Virus record (IMG/VR): IMGVR_UViG_3300045110_000015
Location: 1 to 48,190 of that record
Length of the DNA stretch: 48,190 nt
Source: a virus
Reading direction: 5' to 3' (one strand)
Shown piece after piece: positions 7,245 through 16,407 of this stretch (positions are counted from its first letter, which is position 1; every line of letters begins with the position of its first letter). The position numbers and the translations under genes are program-made. The notes beneath the pieces are model-generated. The model did no database searches. It saw only the letters and a program-made list of their open reading frames with translations, and was not told the DNA's origin.

Positions 7245-9726
7245 AGCACCTGGCGCCATCTGTCACAAATGTCCATTCAAGGATAGAGCGTTCGCTGCTA
7301 CAACTGGCCCAAAGGATGCAAAGATCGCAGTTGTTTCACGCTCTCCTGGGCATATGGAAGCTATGGCTGGCAAATCATTTGCTGGAATGTCAGGCAGAGT
7401 TTTGAATCATTTGCTTGAAGTGCATGGTGTTCCACGTGACACAGTTATCGCTACTAACGTGGTTCTCTGTGAATCGGGAAGCCCCGCAGAAGAGAAAGGC
7501 AACAGCTTTGCGCTGGCTGCGGCTTGCTGTGAGAGCCGCCTAGAGGCTGAAATCGCTCAGGCCGACACCGTAATCGCCTGCGGGGTCGAGGCGGTTTCAA
7601 CCCTTACAGGCGTTTCCAGCATTGCCAGGAATCGCGGTTATGTCCACAATCGCGTGTCAAACGGGAAAACACAGCGAGTAATAGTCAGTTCTAATCCGGC
7701 TGTAGCGATTCGCAATGATGGAACATTCCCTGATCTAGTACGAGACTTTAGGCTCGCGCTTGATCCTCTACCTACACCTGATATGCCGAAGGTGCGGATA
7801 GTGGACACGCTTGAGGAAGCCGAAGTAGCGTTCTATCAGATGCTTGAGCAGCTTTGTGAGAACCCCACGCTGATCGCGTCTGATATTGAGACTCGCGGTT
7901 CTCTTGATATATCGCAGAAGGATACTGATTCAAAGCGTGGAGGTCTGCGACATACAGCACAAGTCGTCTGTGCGGGTTTCTCCATACGTCCCGAGCGGGC
8001 TGTAGTATTCGGAGAAGCCGTGTGTACCAACAAGGCGTTCTTTGAAGATAAGCTCAGTCAGTTGTGGGATATCGAAGGTTGCACGTATCTCTGGCATAAC
8101 GGCAAGTACGACGTGAAGATCCTCAGAACGCAGGGTATTGATTGTCGTGTGGATGAGGATAGTATGCTGCTCTCCTGGTGTTTGGATGAGCGTCCTGGTA
8201 ATCCTGAAAGTGGAGCAGGAGGTCACTCACTTGAATGGCTACTCAAAGACGAACTCGGATGGACAAAGTACGAATCACCCTCTGTACAGCAGTTCAAGAA
8301 AACCGGCGTCCTCGCAACAACCTCAGTCAGACACGAACTCTACAATTACAACGGACTCGATACAGCCGGATGTCTCGGTCTATTCGAGGTTCTCAAACAA
8401 CGTGCTATTAACGACAATGTATGGGACAAGCCATACAAGTCCATGCTTATTGACCTCAGCGAGACTTTCGTAGCTCTTGAGCTTGAGGGTAATCTCTTCG
8501 ATGCTGACGTAGCTTGCGACATTCTTGAAGATGAGGTATGGCCGTTGCTTCGCAAGCAGAAAACTAAGATGCGAACTGCGGTGAAGAAGCCAGGTCTGAA
8601 TCCTAACTCACCGAAGCAGATGGAAGAACTGTACTACGAGGATTGGGGATTGAAGCACAACCTCATGCGTCCCAAGATTGAGCGTATGGGTAAACGTTCA
8701 ACGGATGCGCTGGTTCGTGAGACAATCTTGAACAACGAGTTTACGTCGTATACTCTTGGTACTGACTTCAATCGGGAGAGTATCAAGAACTTCACTGAGG
8801 TCTATGACGACTTCAAGAGTCTCGACAAACAACGCGGGACATACTTCGAGGGTCTTGTGTTACGGAGGTTCCCCAATGGACGAATATACACTGAATTTAA
8901 AATTCATGGAACTGAATCTGGACGTGTCAGCTCAGCTAACCCAAATCTTCAAAATATTACAAGAACTAAAGCTGGAATGCCAAGCATCAGATCCGCGTTT
9001 ATTCCAGATCCCGGCTGTCTCTTCATTTCGGGTGACCTATCACAAGCTGAGCTACGTACAATTGCGGTCTTGTCTGGAGACACTAATCTCCAAGGAATAT
9101 ATCGTGACACTGGAAGAAGTCTCCATAAGGAAGTTGCCGCAGAGTTCTACGGTGAAGATTACACCTATGAACAGTACGTCCGAGCAAAGAACATCAACTT
9201 CGGAGTAGCGTACTGGCAGAGCGCGTTCAGTTTCGCGCAGCTCTACCACATGGAGATTGGTGAAGCGCAGAACTACATAGACTTCTGGTGGGATAGGTTC
9301 CCACAAGTGTGGGAGTGGACTAAAGCGATGGAGCAGCAGGTTATGACCGAGGGTGAGATACAATCACCGTTCGGTCATAAGCGGCGCTTCTACATCATCC
9401 CAGCAGATGAGGGTGCTCGCCTGCATGTAGTGAAAGAGGGCATCAATTTCAAACCTCAGAACATTGCAGCGAACACAACACTTTGGGCACTCATCAAGTT
9501 TACCAGGCACTTGAAGGAGAACGATCTTTGGCACATTGCCCAGCCGCGCATCACAGTCCACGATTCCATCCTCGTCAACTGTCGTGAATCTCACGTAGAT
9601 GAGATTTCTGAACTGCTCAAGGGCTTCATGCAAACAGCGGCACAGGAGTCGATTGGATGGGAGTTCCCGTATCTCGCTGATATCTCGGTTGGTAGAGATT
9701 GGGGTTCAATGAAGGAAATCACATGA
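7201..9726 (+). CDS. Uracil-DNA glycosylase-like/DNA polymerase A fusion
   Basis: 841 residues. GGGGTGAG precedes the 7201 ATG; 7234 is an alternative. Residues 20-185 resemble family 4 uracil-DNA glycosylase, with Cys21-x2-Cys24, Cys90 and Cys109 placed as in the iron-sulfur site and GKSFAGMSG near 57. Residues 195-400 hold a 3'-5' exonuclease (ASDIETRG with Asp228/Glu230, then WHNGKYD, then YNGLDTA). The rest is family A polymerase: motif A DLSQAELR, motif [13 protein letters not shown] and motif C HDS at 787-789. The usual motif C is HDE, so Ser replaces Glu. It is the replicative polymerase by context; glycosylase activity is doubtful because the NPAVAI segment replaces the usual HPS motif. 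Confidence 0.9.
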   Translation: MTSLVPTVESPMEPKAPGAICHKCPFKDRAFAATTGPKDAKIAVVSRSPGHMEAMAGKSFAGMSGRVLNHLLEVHGVPRDTVIATNVVLCESGSPAEEKGNSFALAAACCESRLEAEIAQADTVIACGVEAVSTLTGVSSIARNRGYVHNRVSNGKTQRVIVSSNPAVAIRNDGTFPDLVRDFRLALDPLPTPDMPKVRIVDTLEEAEVAFYQMLEQLCENPTLIASDIETRGSLDISQKDTDSKRGGLRHTAQVVCAGFSIRPERAVVFGEAVCTNKAFFEDKLSQLWDIEGCTYLWHNGKYDVKILRTQGIDCRVDEDSMLLSWCLDERPGNPESGAGGHSLEWLLKDELGWTKYESPSVQQFKKTGVLATTSVRHELYNYNGLDTAGCLGLFEVLKQRAINDNVWDKPYKSMLIDLSETFVALELEGNLFDADVACDILEDEVWPLLRKQKTKMRTAVKKPGLNPNSPKQMEELYYEDWGLKHNLMRPKIERMGKRSTDALVRETILNNEFTSYTLGTDFNRESIKNFTEVYDDFKSLDKQRGTYFEGLVLRRFPNGRIYTEFKIHGTESGRVSSANPNLQNITRTKAGMPSIRSAFIPDPGCLFISGDLSQAELRTIAVLSGDTNLQGIYRDTGRSLHKEVAAEFYGEDYTYEQYVRAKNINFGVAYWQSAFSFAQLYHMEIGEAQNYIDFWWDRFPQVWEWTKAMEQQVMTEGEIQSPFGHKRRFYIIPADEGARLHVVKEGINFKPQNIAANTTLWALIKFTRHLKENDLWHIAQPRITVHDSILVNCRESHVDEISELLKGFMQTAAQESIGWEFPYLADISVGRDWGSMKEIT

Positions 9727-9941
9727 GGCGCATCATCTACGGGCCACCCAACTGGCTCGTCACAAAGATGAGTGCAGAGGACAGACGTATGTTCGGTTTC
9801 TGGACAATCATCTTCTCGGTGATTGGCGCGTTCTTTTGGGGGCATCAGGTATTGTACGTGACCGTGCTCAGCATTGTCGCGTTGATTCCCAACTATGCCA
9901 GTGAAACACCTGTCGAAATAGAGGGGTCGGATGAGGCGTAA
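9723..9941 (+). CDS. Small two-helix membrane protein
   Basis: 72 codons from an ATG overlapping the polymerase stop (ATGA), with AAGGAA upstream. Residues 24-42 and 45-58 are hydrophobic (FWTIIFSVIGAFFWG, then YVTVLSIVALI), giving one long or two short membrane helices. The N-terminus is basic and the C-terminus acidic. Function unknown. Confidence 0.65.
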   Translation: MRRIIYGPPNWLVTKMSAEDRRMFGFWTIIFSVIGAFFWGHQVLYVTVLSIVALIPNYASETPVEIEGSDEA

Positions 9942-10203
9942 TAAGGAAAGAGAGAGTGAACTATCGGAAATGCAGACCAATCCAAACTTCCCTTTTTACG
10001 TGGGGAGACTTGTGGGTGCAGCAGAAGTAACAGCCCACTGGCTCTCCCTACAGGAACAACCACAAGCTAAGGAAATGGGTAGGCGTATGGGAATGGTGGT
10101 CGGATGGTTTCTTCCGGGTGGTGCTGGTGATATGGAAACGTCTGAGTATCCCACAGGTATCATGCCCCCCACACTGACGCCACCGCTGCCACCCAAGAAG
10201 TAG
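9931..10203 (+). CDS. Hypothetical 90-aa protein
   Basis: Starts at ATG preceded by GAGGGG and overlaps the membrane protein by 11 nt. It has an amphipathic helical core (GRLVGAAEVTAHWLSLQEQ) and a Pro-rich C-terminal tail (MPPTLTPPLPPKK). I have the impression of similar helical proteins in actinophages but cannot name a family. Its stop overlaps the start of the tiny frame at 10203. Confidence 0.6.
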   Translation: MRRNKERESELSEMQTNPNFPFYVGRLVGAAEVTAHWLSLQEQPQAKEMGRRMGMVVGWFLPGGAGDMETSEYPTGIMPPTLTPPLPPKK

Positions 10204-10277
10204 TGTCAGTAGAGCATGTCATTGAAGTCTTGTTCATTCTCCTAATCCTGGCTCTGTTTTGGGAGGCTCGTAGATGA
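10203..10277 (+). CDS. Possible 24-aa single-helix membrane peptide
   Basis: A GTG frame overlaps the upstream stop (TAGTG), and its own stop overlaps the resolvase ATG (ATGA). The product is almost entirely one hydrophobic helix (VIEVLFILLILALFW) followed by EARR. Both overlaps suggest coupled translation. It might only carry ribosomes to the resolvase start. Confidence 0.45.
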   Translation: MSVEHVIEVLFILLILALFWEARR

Positions 10278-10765
10278 CGCTGAGAATCATGGCTGTCGAT
10301 CCTGGCGTGATGACTGGCTTCACTTACGCCAACATCACGGATGATAAGAAGCTTGAGGTCTACCCATTTCAGATGCCTGATGAGGTTGATGACTTCTGGC
10401 GCAGACTCCACACGTTCCTGCCAGACATCATCATCATGGAGGACTTCGAGTTTCGTGGACGTGGTAGGACTGGCCTCAATTTGTTTCCCGTCCAGCTCAT
10501 CGGTGTGGCTCGATTGTACGAACTCACTGAGGCTAGCGGTAGAGTCGAACTTGTCCTACAGAATGCAGGTGTCGGTAAAGCCTACTATACCGATGTCATG
10601 CTGAAAAGCAAGAAGCTGTATAAGCGCGGCATCCCACACGGTATGGACTCTCTGCGTCATTTGATGCAATGGACGACATTCCGTGGAGGCGCGCGATACG
10701 TGGATTTCAAGACTGGCGAACAGATGGCGGCGCTACTCACAACTTGGATTGAGCGCCCCCGCTAA
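10274..10765 (+). CDS. RuvC-like Holliday junction resolvase
   Basis: 163 residues with an RNase H-fold pattern: MAVDPG (Asp9), IIIMEDF (Glu56/Asp57) and HGMDSLRHL (His122, Asp125) supply the acidic triad. The inferred role is cutting branched DNA during recombination or before packaging. GGAGG precedes the ATG at a good distance and lies inside the upstream mini-frame. It closes the replication block. Confidence 0.8.
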   Translation: MTLRIMAVDPGVMTGFTYANITDDKKLEVYPFQMPDEVDDFWRRLHTFLPDIIIMEDFEFRGRGRTGLNLFPVQLIGVARLYELTEASGRVELVLQNAGVGKAYYTDVMLKSKKLYKRGIPHGMDSLRHLMQWTTFRGGARYVDFKTGEQMAALLTTWIERPR

Positions 10766-10802
10766 CAAAAACCAGCACAGGAAGGGGTGATAAAGATACA
10801 CA

Positions 10803-10840
10803 ACTAGAAATACTGCCGCATATACTCGGCAGCATCTAGT
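10803..10840. other. Two-part hairpin in intergenic region
   Basis: ACTAGA (10803-10808) pairs with TCTAGT (10835-10840) and CTGCCG (10813-10818) with CGGCAG (10827-10832). There is no T run after it. It lies upstream of the lysozyme-like gene, whose AGGAGG is at 10850, and may be a regulatory or processing site. GCACAGGAAGGGGTG at 10775 is a repeat also found at 16762. Confidence 0.4.
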
Positions 10841-10866
10841 AAACTACACAGGAGGATTCACCACTT

Positions 10867-11223
10867 ATGCGTAAGCTAACGCTGACACTCGTTCTGCTCC
10901 TAGCTATAACGGTGCCAACAGCAATAGCCCAAGCAGATAGTAGCAAGTCGAACTACGCATCAGCACAGAGAGCCGTGTGTTACTACTTCGGCCCAAACTG
11001 TGGCATGGCAATGAAGATCGTCAACTGCGAAACTGGAGGTAGCTATAGTCCCTGGGCATCAAACGGTCAGTATCTAGGAATGTTCCAAATGGGCAGTTAC
11101 GCCCGATCTAGATACGGACACGGAAATAGCGTATGGGCGCAAGCGAAGGCAGCATACGCTTATTTCAAAGACGCAGGGTTCAGCCCGTGGTTGAACTATG
11201 AGCCGCCCGGTTGCGCTATGTAA
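10867..11223 (+). CDS. Secreted lysozyme/transglycosylase-like protein
   Basis: 118 residues with a clear signal peptide: basic MRK, a hydrophobic stretch to about residue 20, and an AIA-QA cleavage-like site. The mature part has CETGGSYSP (Glu55 as candidate catalytic acid), then GMFQMGSYARSRYG, a pattern of SLT/lysozyme-like folds. Four cysteines (38, 45, 54 and one near the end) may form disulfides. It is on the opposite strand from the endolysin and last in the replication operon. It could act on the wall from outside or help export; the role is uncertain. Confidence 0.7.
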   Translation: MRKLTLTLVLLLAITVPTAIAQADSSKSNYASAQRAVCYYFGPNCGMAMKIVNCETGGSYSPWASNGQYLGMFQMGSYARSRYGHGNSVWAQAKAAYAYFKDAGFSPWLNYEPPGCAM

Positions 11224-11245
11224 GAAGATATAACAGCATAACACC

Positions 11246-11327
11246 GTTGAGGGGTGCAGCGTCGGATATGGAGGATGGACGGGAGAGAGTCGCCGTGTCC
11301 TCGACAGTCCTTCGCGCACCCCTCAAC
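11246..11327. terminator. Convergent terminator-like long stem
   Basis: A perfect 12-bp stem (11246-11257 with 11316-11327) lies between the two converging operons, followed on the plus strand by CTTTTTA. The 58-nt loop is unusually long and contains a smaller hairpin (GTCG/CGAC). It probably ends the plus-strand replication transcript. On the minus strand no T run follows. Confidence 0.6.
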
Positions 11328-11339
11328 CTTTTTAGTTGG

Positions 11340-11651
11340 TCAGGTTTTAACGCATGTCCAGATTTCGGTTTGTCCTCCTGGTGCATTCAATACAACAGCT
11401 TGGAATGTAGAACCAGTTGGACAACTCTCTGCACCACCGCCTGGGCCTGCTGGGCCTGATGGCCCTGTAGCTCCTGCTGGGCCAGATGGCCCTGTTGGGC
11501 CTTCTTGTCCTGTACCAACGTTTATAGTCGTGGTTTTCGTTGGGGCCTGTGTACTGGAGCTTGTCATAGCTACGGCTCCTAGAGCACCTGAAGTGCCTGC
11601 TAGTCCAACCGCAGCAGCCATGTACAGAACTGATGGTCTAGGCATTTTCAT
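11340..11651 (-). CDS. Membrane-anchored collagen-like small protein
   Basis: 103 residues. An N-terminal hydrophobic segment (residues 8-30) looks like a signal or anchor. A short run of Gly-X-Y triplets follows (about residues 50-72, GPTGPSGPAG pattern), then a small C-terminal domain with two cysteines. It is the last gene of the late operon, beyond the lysis gene, so it may be a lysis accessory or a host-surface protein. No homologue recognised. Confidence 0.6.
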   Translation of the reverse strand: MKMPRPSVLYMAAAVGLAGTSGALGAVAMTSSSTQAPTKTTTINVGTGQEGPTGPSGPAGATGPSGPAGPGGGAESCPTGSTFQAVVLNAPGGQTEIWTCVKT

Positions 11652-11832
11652 CGGCTTTCACCCATTCCTCTTCGGTGTTTACTTCCGCGACTAGCTTCTG
11701 TCCTTCCGGCTTCTTTGGTTCTGTGCCAGCTCTTTTGAGTGCGGCATACCCCGCCAAGAAGCTACCGATACCAGCTAGGAGAGAGCCTAATCCAACAAGC
11801 GTTATCTCCCATGTGATGTCTATGAAAATCAT
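11638..11832 (-). CDS. Possible holin (small membrane protein)
   Basis: 64 residues with one glycine-zipper-like helix (LVGLGSLLAGIGSFLAGYAAL) and a charged C-terminus. It starts eight bases after the endolysin stop and overlaps the next gene. Position next to the endolysin, size and charged tail fit a holin, but a single predicted helix is weak evidence. Confidence 0.5.
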   Translation of the reverse strand: MIFIDITWEITLVGLGSLLAGIGSFLAGYAALKRAGTEPKKPEGQKLVAEVNTEEEWVKADENA

Positions 11833-11840
11833 TCACCCAT

Positions 11841-12767
11841 TCACGGTTCCCTGACGCGGACAAATACAACCTGTGCCATACTTACTGATCTTTCGCGCCG
11901 CATGACCTGTCCACCATTGCTGTCGTTCCCTGCTCCGGTGTTACCTTCGATTGAACTGAACACACCGTGTGGTCTGTCGATCCACTTCTCAAAGATACCG
12001 ATGTGGTCGAACGTTACATCTCTGTCCCAATCGAAAAGAACTAGATCACCAGGAATAGGATCTTTTGTGACACTCAATCCGTTCTTGTTGTTGCGAGCAT
12101 CCTGTACGACATAAGGACAGTAGGCATACTGGCTACCGCGCTCAAAGCTGGGACTTCCACCAGCTTCAATCTCGAAGCAGTAAGTCATAAAGATGGCACA
12201 CCACGGCTGGTAGTCAACTCCGTACCAGCTTCCGAACTGTGTGTGGTTTGAGCCTCTTGGTGATTCCTTTGTACCGATGTGCTTGATAGCTCCGTCTAGC
12301 GCACGCTGACGAACCGAGCTAGGTGCAGGAGACGGTTCGGTTGTCTCCTTTCCACCGAACATCGTCCATGCCTCGGCAATGAGGTTCTGTGCAGTAACGT
12401 CCATTGCCATCTCACCAGCATGAGGATTGCCTTCTGGCACACGGATGCTACGAAACAGATTAAAAGTTTTCTCTCCAATCCAGCCAGTATCATCAAGACC
12501 CTGCTGACGTTGCACACCAGCGACACCGCTCTCTCCAACGTTGCCGCTAGTTCCATGTGAGAATCCATTGCTGAACTTCTCATCAAATTTCTGCCACGGC
12601 CATCTACCTGCGCGAGATACCGTTCGCTTGTAAGCCTCGATATCAGGGCCAGGTGTGCTAGGCGTCTTACCCTTACTCTTTGCATCAGGCGGGTACACTG
12701 GCCGAGGAAAACCCGGCACAGGAACCATCTTACCACCTTTGTACGGTTCTTTCCACCAATCTGTCAT
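11841..12767 (-). CDS. Endolysin with CHAP domain
   Basis: 308 residues. Residues 75-135 (GVAGVQRQQGLDDTGWIGEKTF) resemble a peptidoglycan-binding repeat domain. Residues 150-305 form a CHAP/NlpC-type amidase or peptidase with Cys190 (YQPWCAIFM), His255 (TFDHIGIF) and a third polar residue in IEGNTG (274-276). It would cut cell-wall peptide links to release progeny. There is no signal peptide, so a holin or another route is needed; the small membrane protein downstream is the candidate. Confidence 0.85.
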   Translation of the reverse strand: MTDWWKEPYKGGKMVPVPGFPRPVYPPDAKSKGKTPSTPGPDIEAYKRTVSRAGRWPWQKFDEKFSNGFSHGTSGNVGESGVAGVQRQQGLDDTGWIGEKTFNLFRSIRVPEGNPHAGEMAMDVTAQNLIAEAWTMFGGKETTEPSPAPSSVRQRALDGAIKHIGTKESPRGSNHTQFGSWYGVDYQPWCAIFMTYCFEIEAGGSPSFERGSQYAYCPYVVQDARNNKNGLSVTKDPIPGDLVLFDWDRDVTFDHIGIFEKWIDRPHGVFSSIEGNTGAGNDSNGGQVMRRERSVSMAQVVFVRVREP

Positions 12768-12787
12768 GCTCTCTCCTAACTTCCGAC

Positions 12788-13822
12788 TTACGAGTTGTAA
12801 CCTGACTTTGGTACGAAGTCGTAGTACGCACCAACGTTGAAGCAGATGGCGTTATTGACTCCCTGTGCGGTACACCAACGCTTCGCACCTATCTGTTCCC
12901 CACCATTGACATTGCAGACATAGATGTAGAAGCCATAGGTGGGGCCATTCTGCCACGGCTCGTACCAAGTACCACCTACTAGAAGATCAAGAACAATGAC
13001 GTTCCCTGCTGAACCACTCTCGACACGTTCACCATACAACCACGCCCGCATCTGATAGTGCGTGGGATCAGGATTTCCAGGTAGGTTGAGATAGCCGATC
13101 TTCTGTCCAGTGTTGCTCCAAATCCAGTTTCCACCTGAACCGTCATATCCCTCTGGTGGGGTACGTCCACCTTCGTAGTCTCCGTTGTCATTATTCCACA
13201 CATACAGCTCTCCTAGAAGAACTGTGCCTGCTGCCGGAGCTGCATTACTAACACTGGCAGTTACGGCAGAGCTAACGTTGTTACCGTGACTATCTGTTGC
13301 TCCTACCTGGAATGTGTGGTTACCGGCGGAGAGCAGATGCGTGTCGTAACTGACAGAATGAGCGCCTGCCCAATTCTGTGCTGCTCCTACAGCCGCACCA
13401 TCTACGTAGAACTGTACGCTTATGCCAGCATCATACGAGGTTGCGTTGGCTGACATCGTGATGACACCCGAGACATTCGCGCCATTACCAGGACTAGTCA
13501 ACACCACGGTTGGCGCGTTTTCTATATTAACTGGTACAGACACGACAGTCACGTTGCCCACACGATCTGTGATAACAGCCTGATATGTGTGGTTACCATT
13601 CAGGGCTGTAGTGGTGTCGTGATTCACTGTGTACGGCGCAACCGTGTCGGGCGCCCCGATATTGGCACCGTCGATGCGGAACTGGACACTTGCGATCTTG
13701 TCGTTGTCAGCCGCATTCATGGAGAGCGTGATTGTACCGCTTACCGTGGCACCACTAGCAGGACTGGTAAACCCACCAGTCGGGACTACACGATCAGTGT
13801 CAAGGATTCCGTGTGGTATCAC
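12788..13822 (-). CDS. Ig-like domain tail or surface protein
   Basis: The GTG at 13822 overlaps the upstream stop (GTGA) and follows AGGAAA; a TTG nine codons earlier is possible. The 344 residues hold two bacterial Ig-like repeats, each beginning with a SPxxGAxVSG-type turn (about residues 20-110 and 110-200). The C-terminal part is rich in aromatics, Gly and Asn (WNNDNGDYEGGRTPPEGY) and could be a carbohydrate-binding tip. It is probably a fibre tip or accessory adhesin on the virion. Receptor unknown. Confidence 0.65.
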   Translation of the reverse strand: MIPHGILDTDRVVPTGGFTSPASGATVSGTITLSMNAADNDKIASVQFRIDGANIGAPDTVAPYTVNHDTTTALNGNHTYQAVITDRVGNVTVVSVPVNIENAPTVVLTSPGNGANVSGVITMSANATSYDAGISVQFYVDGAAVGAAQNWAGAHSVSYDTHLLSAGNHTFQVGATDSHGNNVSSAVTASVSNAAPAAGTVLLGELYVWNNDNGDYEGGRTPPEGYDGSGGNWIWSNTGQKIGYLNLPGNPDPTHYQMRAWLYGERVESGSAGNVIVLDLLVGGTWYEPWQNGPTYGFYIYVCNVNGGEQIGAKRWCTAQGVNNAICFNVGAYYDFVPKSGYNS

Positions 13823-14637
13823 GGTACGAGGTTTCCTGCAACCCACCAATCATCTGTGCCGCGCTTGATTAGCGAGCACATCGCGTACTGACCGGCTAGC
13901 CTCAAGTTGTTGTTGTACGCTCTGAGTGTCACTCCTGCACCAGCCACGATTAGCGTCTGTCCTGTACTGAGCTGTCCTACCTCGATCGTCGTGCCAATCG
14001 GGAAAGCCACTGATGCGTTCGGTGGGACTGTGAGATTGTTGGCAGCGGCCATGTTCATCTCAATCACCAAAGCAGCATCACTCAGGACTAGCGTGTAGTT
14101 CACTGTCTTAGTGGCAGGCGGGTTGACTGGATACGACCAGGAAGAGTCACCATTCAACTGCTTCCTGGGATCACCAGGATATCCGGCAAGTGAGCTAGCT
14201 GCGATGATTAGCGTTTGCACACGCTTATCAACAATCTTCGCACCATTGATGGACGCCGCTCCTGATGGAACCCGCACAGCAGCTAGGACTACCTTACCTG
14301 CTGGATCAGGAAAAACAGGTGCAGCCGCAGGAGTACCATTTACTGCACTCTTCGCACCTGTGTTATCTACACAGATGAGATCGAAGCGTGCGTTAGTAGG
14401 ATCAGCCGCAGCGATGTTGACGTTACCACCAGTCACAGCTACGGTCGTTCCTGCTACAGCAATAGAACCCGCTGCTACTGCGACAGTCATGTTGGGTGCG
14501 CCTTGCGCTGTTACTGCACAACCACTGATGATGCCTGTTCCCATGAATGCTGGGACAAGCATAGCCGAGAAGTCACGTGCGTCAGGTTGTGCTTGTGACA
14601 CATGCTCGGCGTCTGCTGAGTTCGGGATCGTAAACAA
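13819..14637 (-). CDS. Tail fibre or minor tail protein
   Basis: The start is TTG at 14637 because a perfect AAGGAGG sits five bases upstream; the longer frame reaches into the upstream gene. The 272 residues are poor in Cys, with strand-rich Ala/Val/Thr repeats, an internal APNMTVAVAAGSIAV segment and a C-terminal DDWWVAGNLVP tip. I read it as an adaptor or fibre placed after baseplate protein I. The order J, I, fibre matches P2-like tails. Confidence 0.65.
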   Translation of the reverse strand: MFTIPNSADAEHVSQAQPDARDFSAMLVPAFMGTGIISGCAVTAQGAPNMTVAVAAGSIAVAGTTVAVTGGNVNIAAADPTNARFDLICVDNTGAKSAVNGTPAAAPVFPDPAGKVVLAAVRVPSGAASINGAKIVDKRVQTLIIAASSLAGYPGDPRKQLNGDSSWSYPVNPPATKTVNYTLVLSDAALVIEMNMAAANNLTVPPNASVAFPIGTTIEVGQLSTGQTLIVAGAGVTLRAYNNNLRLAGQYAMCSLIKRGTDDWWVAGNLVP

Positions 14638-14647
14638 GTATGCCTCC

Positions 14648-15226
14648 TTAGATAACCAGCCTGAGCGTGTCAGGCGGCGTACCTCGCATTGCCGAGTCAC
14701 GCATAGCAAATGCCTTCTGACCTACGAAAACAATGTAGGTCATGATTAGTCCGGCAGGCTTCTGAGATGTCAGAGCCTTCAATACCTTGGCTTGATCGGT
14801 AGTCTCACTACCGTAGGTGAGTACCTCAAAGTGGTATGGACTGGTATCTCTCTCCTTGACAATGACTGTCTGGCTACCAGTCAAAAACGGTAGTGGCGCA
14901 GCTTGTAGCGCAGCCACAGTTCCACGCTTCCAGTTGCCTAGTCCAATCAGTTGTTCTCTCTGCATATTAGCTGGCAGACCTTGGGTGATCTGGATTCCCA
15001 CGAACTGCCCAAGCCATGTGATAGCGTAGTCGGGTACGCGAGTTGCATCGACCAGGATGCTATACCCGATCTTACCATCGTCTGAGTCACGTGCCCAATC
15101 CTCGATAATCTCGAAGTTCATGCCGAGAGAACTCAGGTACGTGGTTAGTGCGTATCCCTGATTTGGCTCGTCGTACAGCATTGGCTGTAGCAGCTTCAAC
15201 AGCGACTCTGTGAATGTCTCTGGCAT
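14648..15226 (-). CDS. Baseplate protein I (P2 gpI-like)
   Basis: 192 residues immediately after the J-like gene. The ITWLGQFVGI segment near residue 70 and the late position fit the P2 tail protein I/baseplate wedge group, which joins the wedge to the fibres. The ATG comes just after the J stop. Assignment rests on this motif and gene order. Confidence 0.7.
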   Translation of the reverse strand: MPETFTESLLKLLQPMLYDEPNQGYALTTYLSSLGMNFEIIEDWARDSDDGKIGYSILVDATRVPDYAITWLGQFVGIQITQGLPANMQREQLIGLGNWKRGTVAALQAAPLPFLTGSQTVIVKERDTSPYHFEVLTYGSETTDQAKVLKALTSQKPAGLIMTYIVFVGQKAFAMRDSAMRGTPPDTLRLVI

Positions 15227-15227
15227 C

Positions 15228-16403
15228 TCAGTTCACCGTTACAGCTATTGTACCAGGCTGTGTCAAAGCTGCGGGGGTTGCCAGTGGTACATCTGCTGTG
15301 CCGCCGTTCAGCGTGAGCGCCGTTACCCGGTTGACTCCTGGCGTGTTAGAGATTGCGGTAATCACTTCGTTGTAGTAGACAGTCGGAGTTTCAATCCACG
15401 ACTGACTACCACTAGACTGTGTGATCGTCGGATCTTGTCCCCAAGTAGCAGGACTGAGGTACTGTTGGATAGAAGCTACGACTGACGATTGTACAGCAGC
15501 CTGAGTAAAGCCGGCGAGTGCCACTACAGTAGTGGCTACATTGATTGTGGTGAACTTCGGATCAATGACATTCACGATGAAGTTTATTTCCCTGTTGGCC
15601 TGCAAGTAAGCGTCAACATTGGCTTTCACTGTAGGCGAGACAGCCGCTCCATTCACGTCTACCGCAGCTACAGCGACCATACGCTCGTTGTTGTAAGTGC
15701 CGTTCGCTGGGTTGTAGTTGTCAATTGCCACGGCTCTCCAAACCGACGGGTCTGCATCAAGTGCCATAGACGCAAAATCATTGGGAAGGATCGGCCTCTG
15801 TGACAGCCGTTGCAGGTGTGCAACTAGACGATTGAGGTAGGTAGTGTCATCCTCATCATCTTGTCCACCAGTTGTAGCGCCAGTGAGTGCAACTCCACCA
15901 TCAGCAACCCACGTGAGTACGTCGATGAGCTGGATTAGTACACCAGCACCACCTAGACCATTGGCATCCGAACCTTCTATGACGGCTCTGATTACTACAG
16001 CACCCGGCCCTGTTACGTTAGAACCGTTGGGCACCACAACATCGCTGACCACCTGGAAAGCTTGAATGTTGCCTGACAGGTCAGTGATACCAACCGTAGT
16101 GCCTGCTGGGATTGTATGTCCCAGGTAGTCTGTGAGAGTCCACGTCGTATTGCCGATAGCCGGTGTAGCATCAACGGGCTGAATGCCCATGAGGGAAGAT
16201 CCGAAGTACCGGAAGATGTCGTCCTGCACATCACTTGCGACATTCCTGTTGTCGCTTGCTAGCTGAGAGATTGCGCGAATGATCCATACGTCGAGGTTCG
16301 CATCCTGCGCTGCCCAGCTAGGAGCCTTTGTCTGAATGTAGTCAAATACCTCCTGTGCTAGAGCCGTCTGATTTGTCTCTAGCGGGATCTTGATGTAAGT
16401 CAC
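15228..16403 (-). CDS. Baseplate wedge protein J
   Basis: 391 residues with the pattern of the baseplate J family: an N-terminal helical part (LDVWIIRAISQLASDNR), a strand-rich middle with IPAGTTVGI, then DEDDTTYLNRL near residue 185 and a C-terminal ferredoxin-like part. In contractile tails this protein forms the wedge that triggers sheath contraction. It lies directly between the gp25-like and I-like genes, the usual order. Confidence 0.85.
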   Translation of the reverse strand: MTYIKIPLETNQTALAQEVFDYIQTKAPSWAAQDANLDVWIIRAISQLASDNRNVASDVQDDIFRYFGSSLMGIQPVDATPAIGNTTWTLTDYLGHTIPAGTTVGITDLSGNIQAFQVVSDVVVPNGSNVTGPGAVVIRAVIEGSDANGLGGAGVLIQLIDVLTWVADGGVALTGATTGGQDDEDDTTYLNRLVAHLQRLSQRPILPNDFASMALDADPSVWRAVAIDNYNPANGTYNNERMVAVAAVDVNGAAVSPTVKANVDAYLQANREINFIVNVIDPKFTTINVATTVVALAGFTQAAVQSSVVASIQQYLSPATWGQDPTITQSSGSQSWIETPTVYYNEVITAISNTPGVNRVTALTLNGGTADVPLATPAALTQPGTIAVTVN

Positions 16404-16407
16404 TAGT

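Noticed and set aside
11254-11694. Plus-strand frame rich in Pro opposite the collagen-like gene
   Set aside because: It is the complement of Gly-X-Y repeats; no ribosome-binding site.
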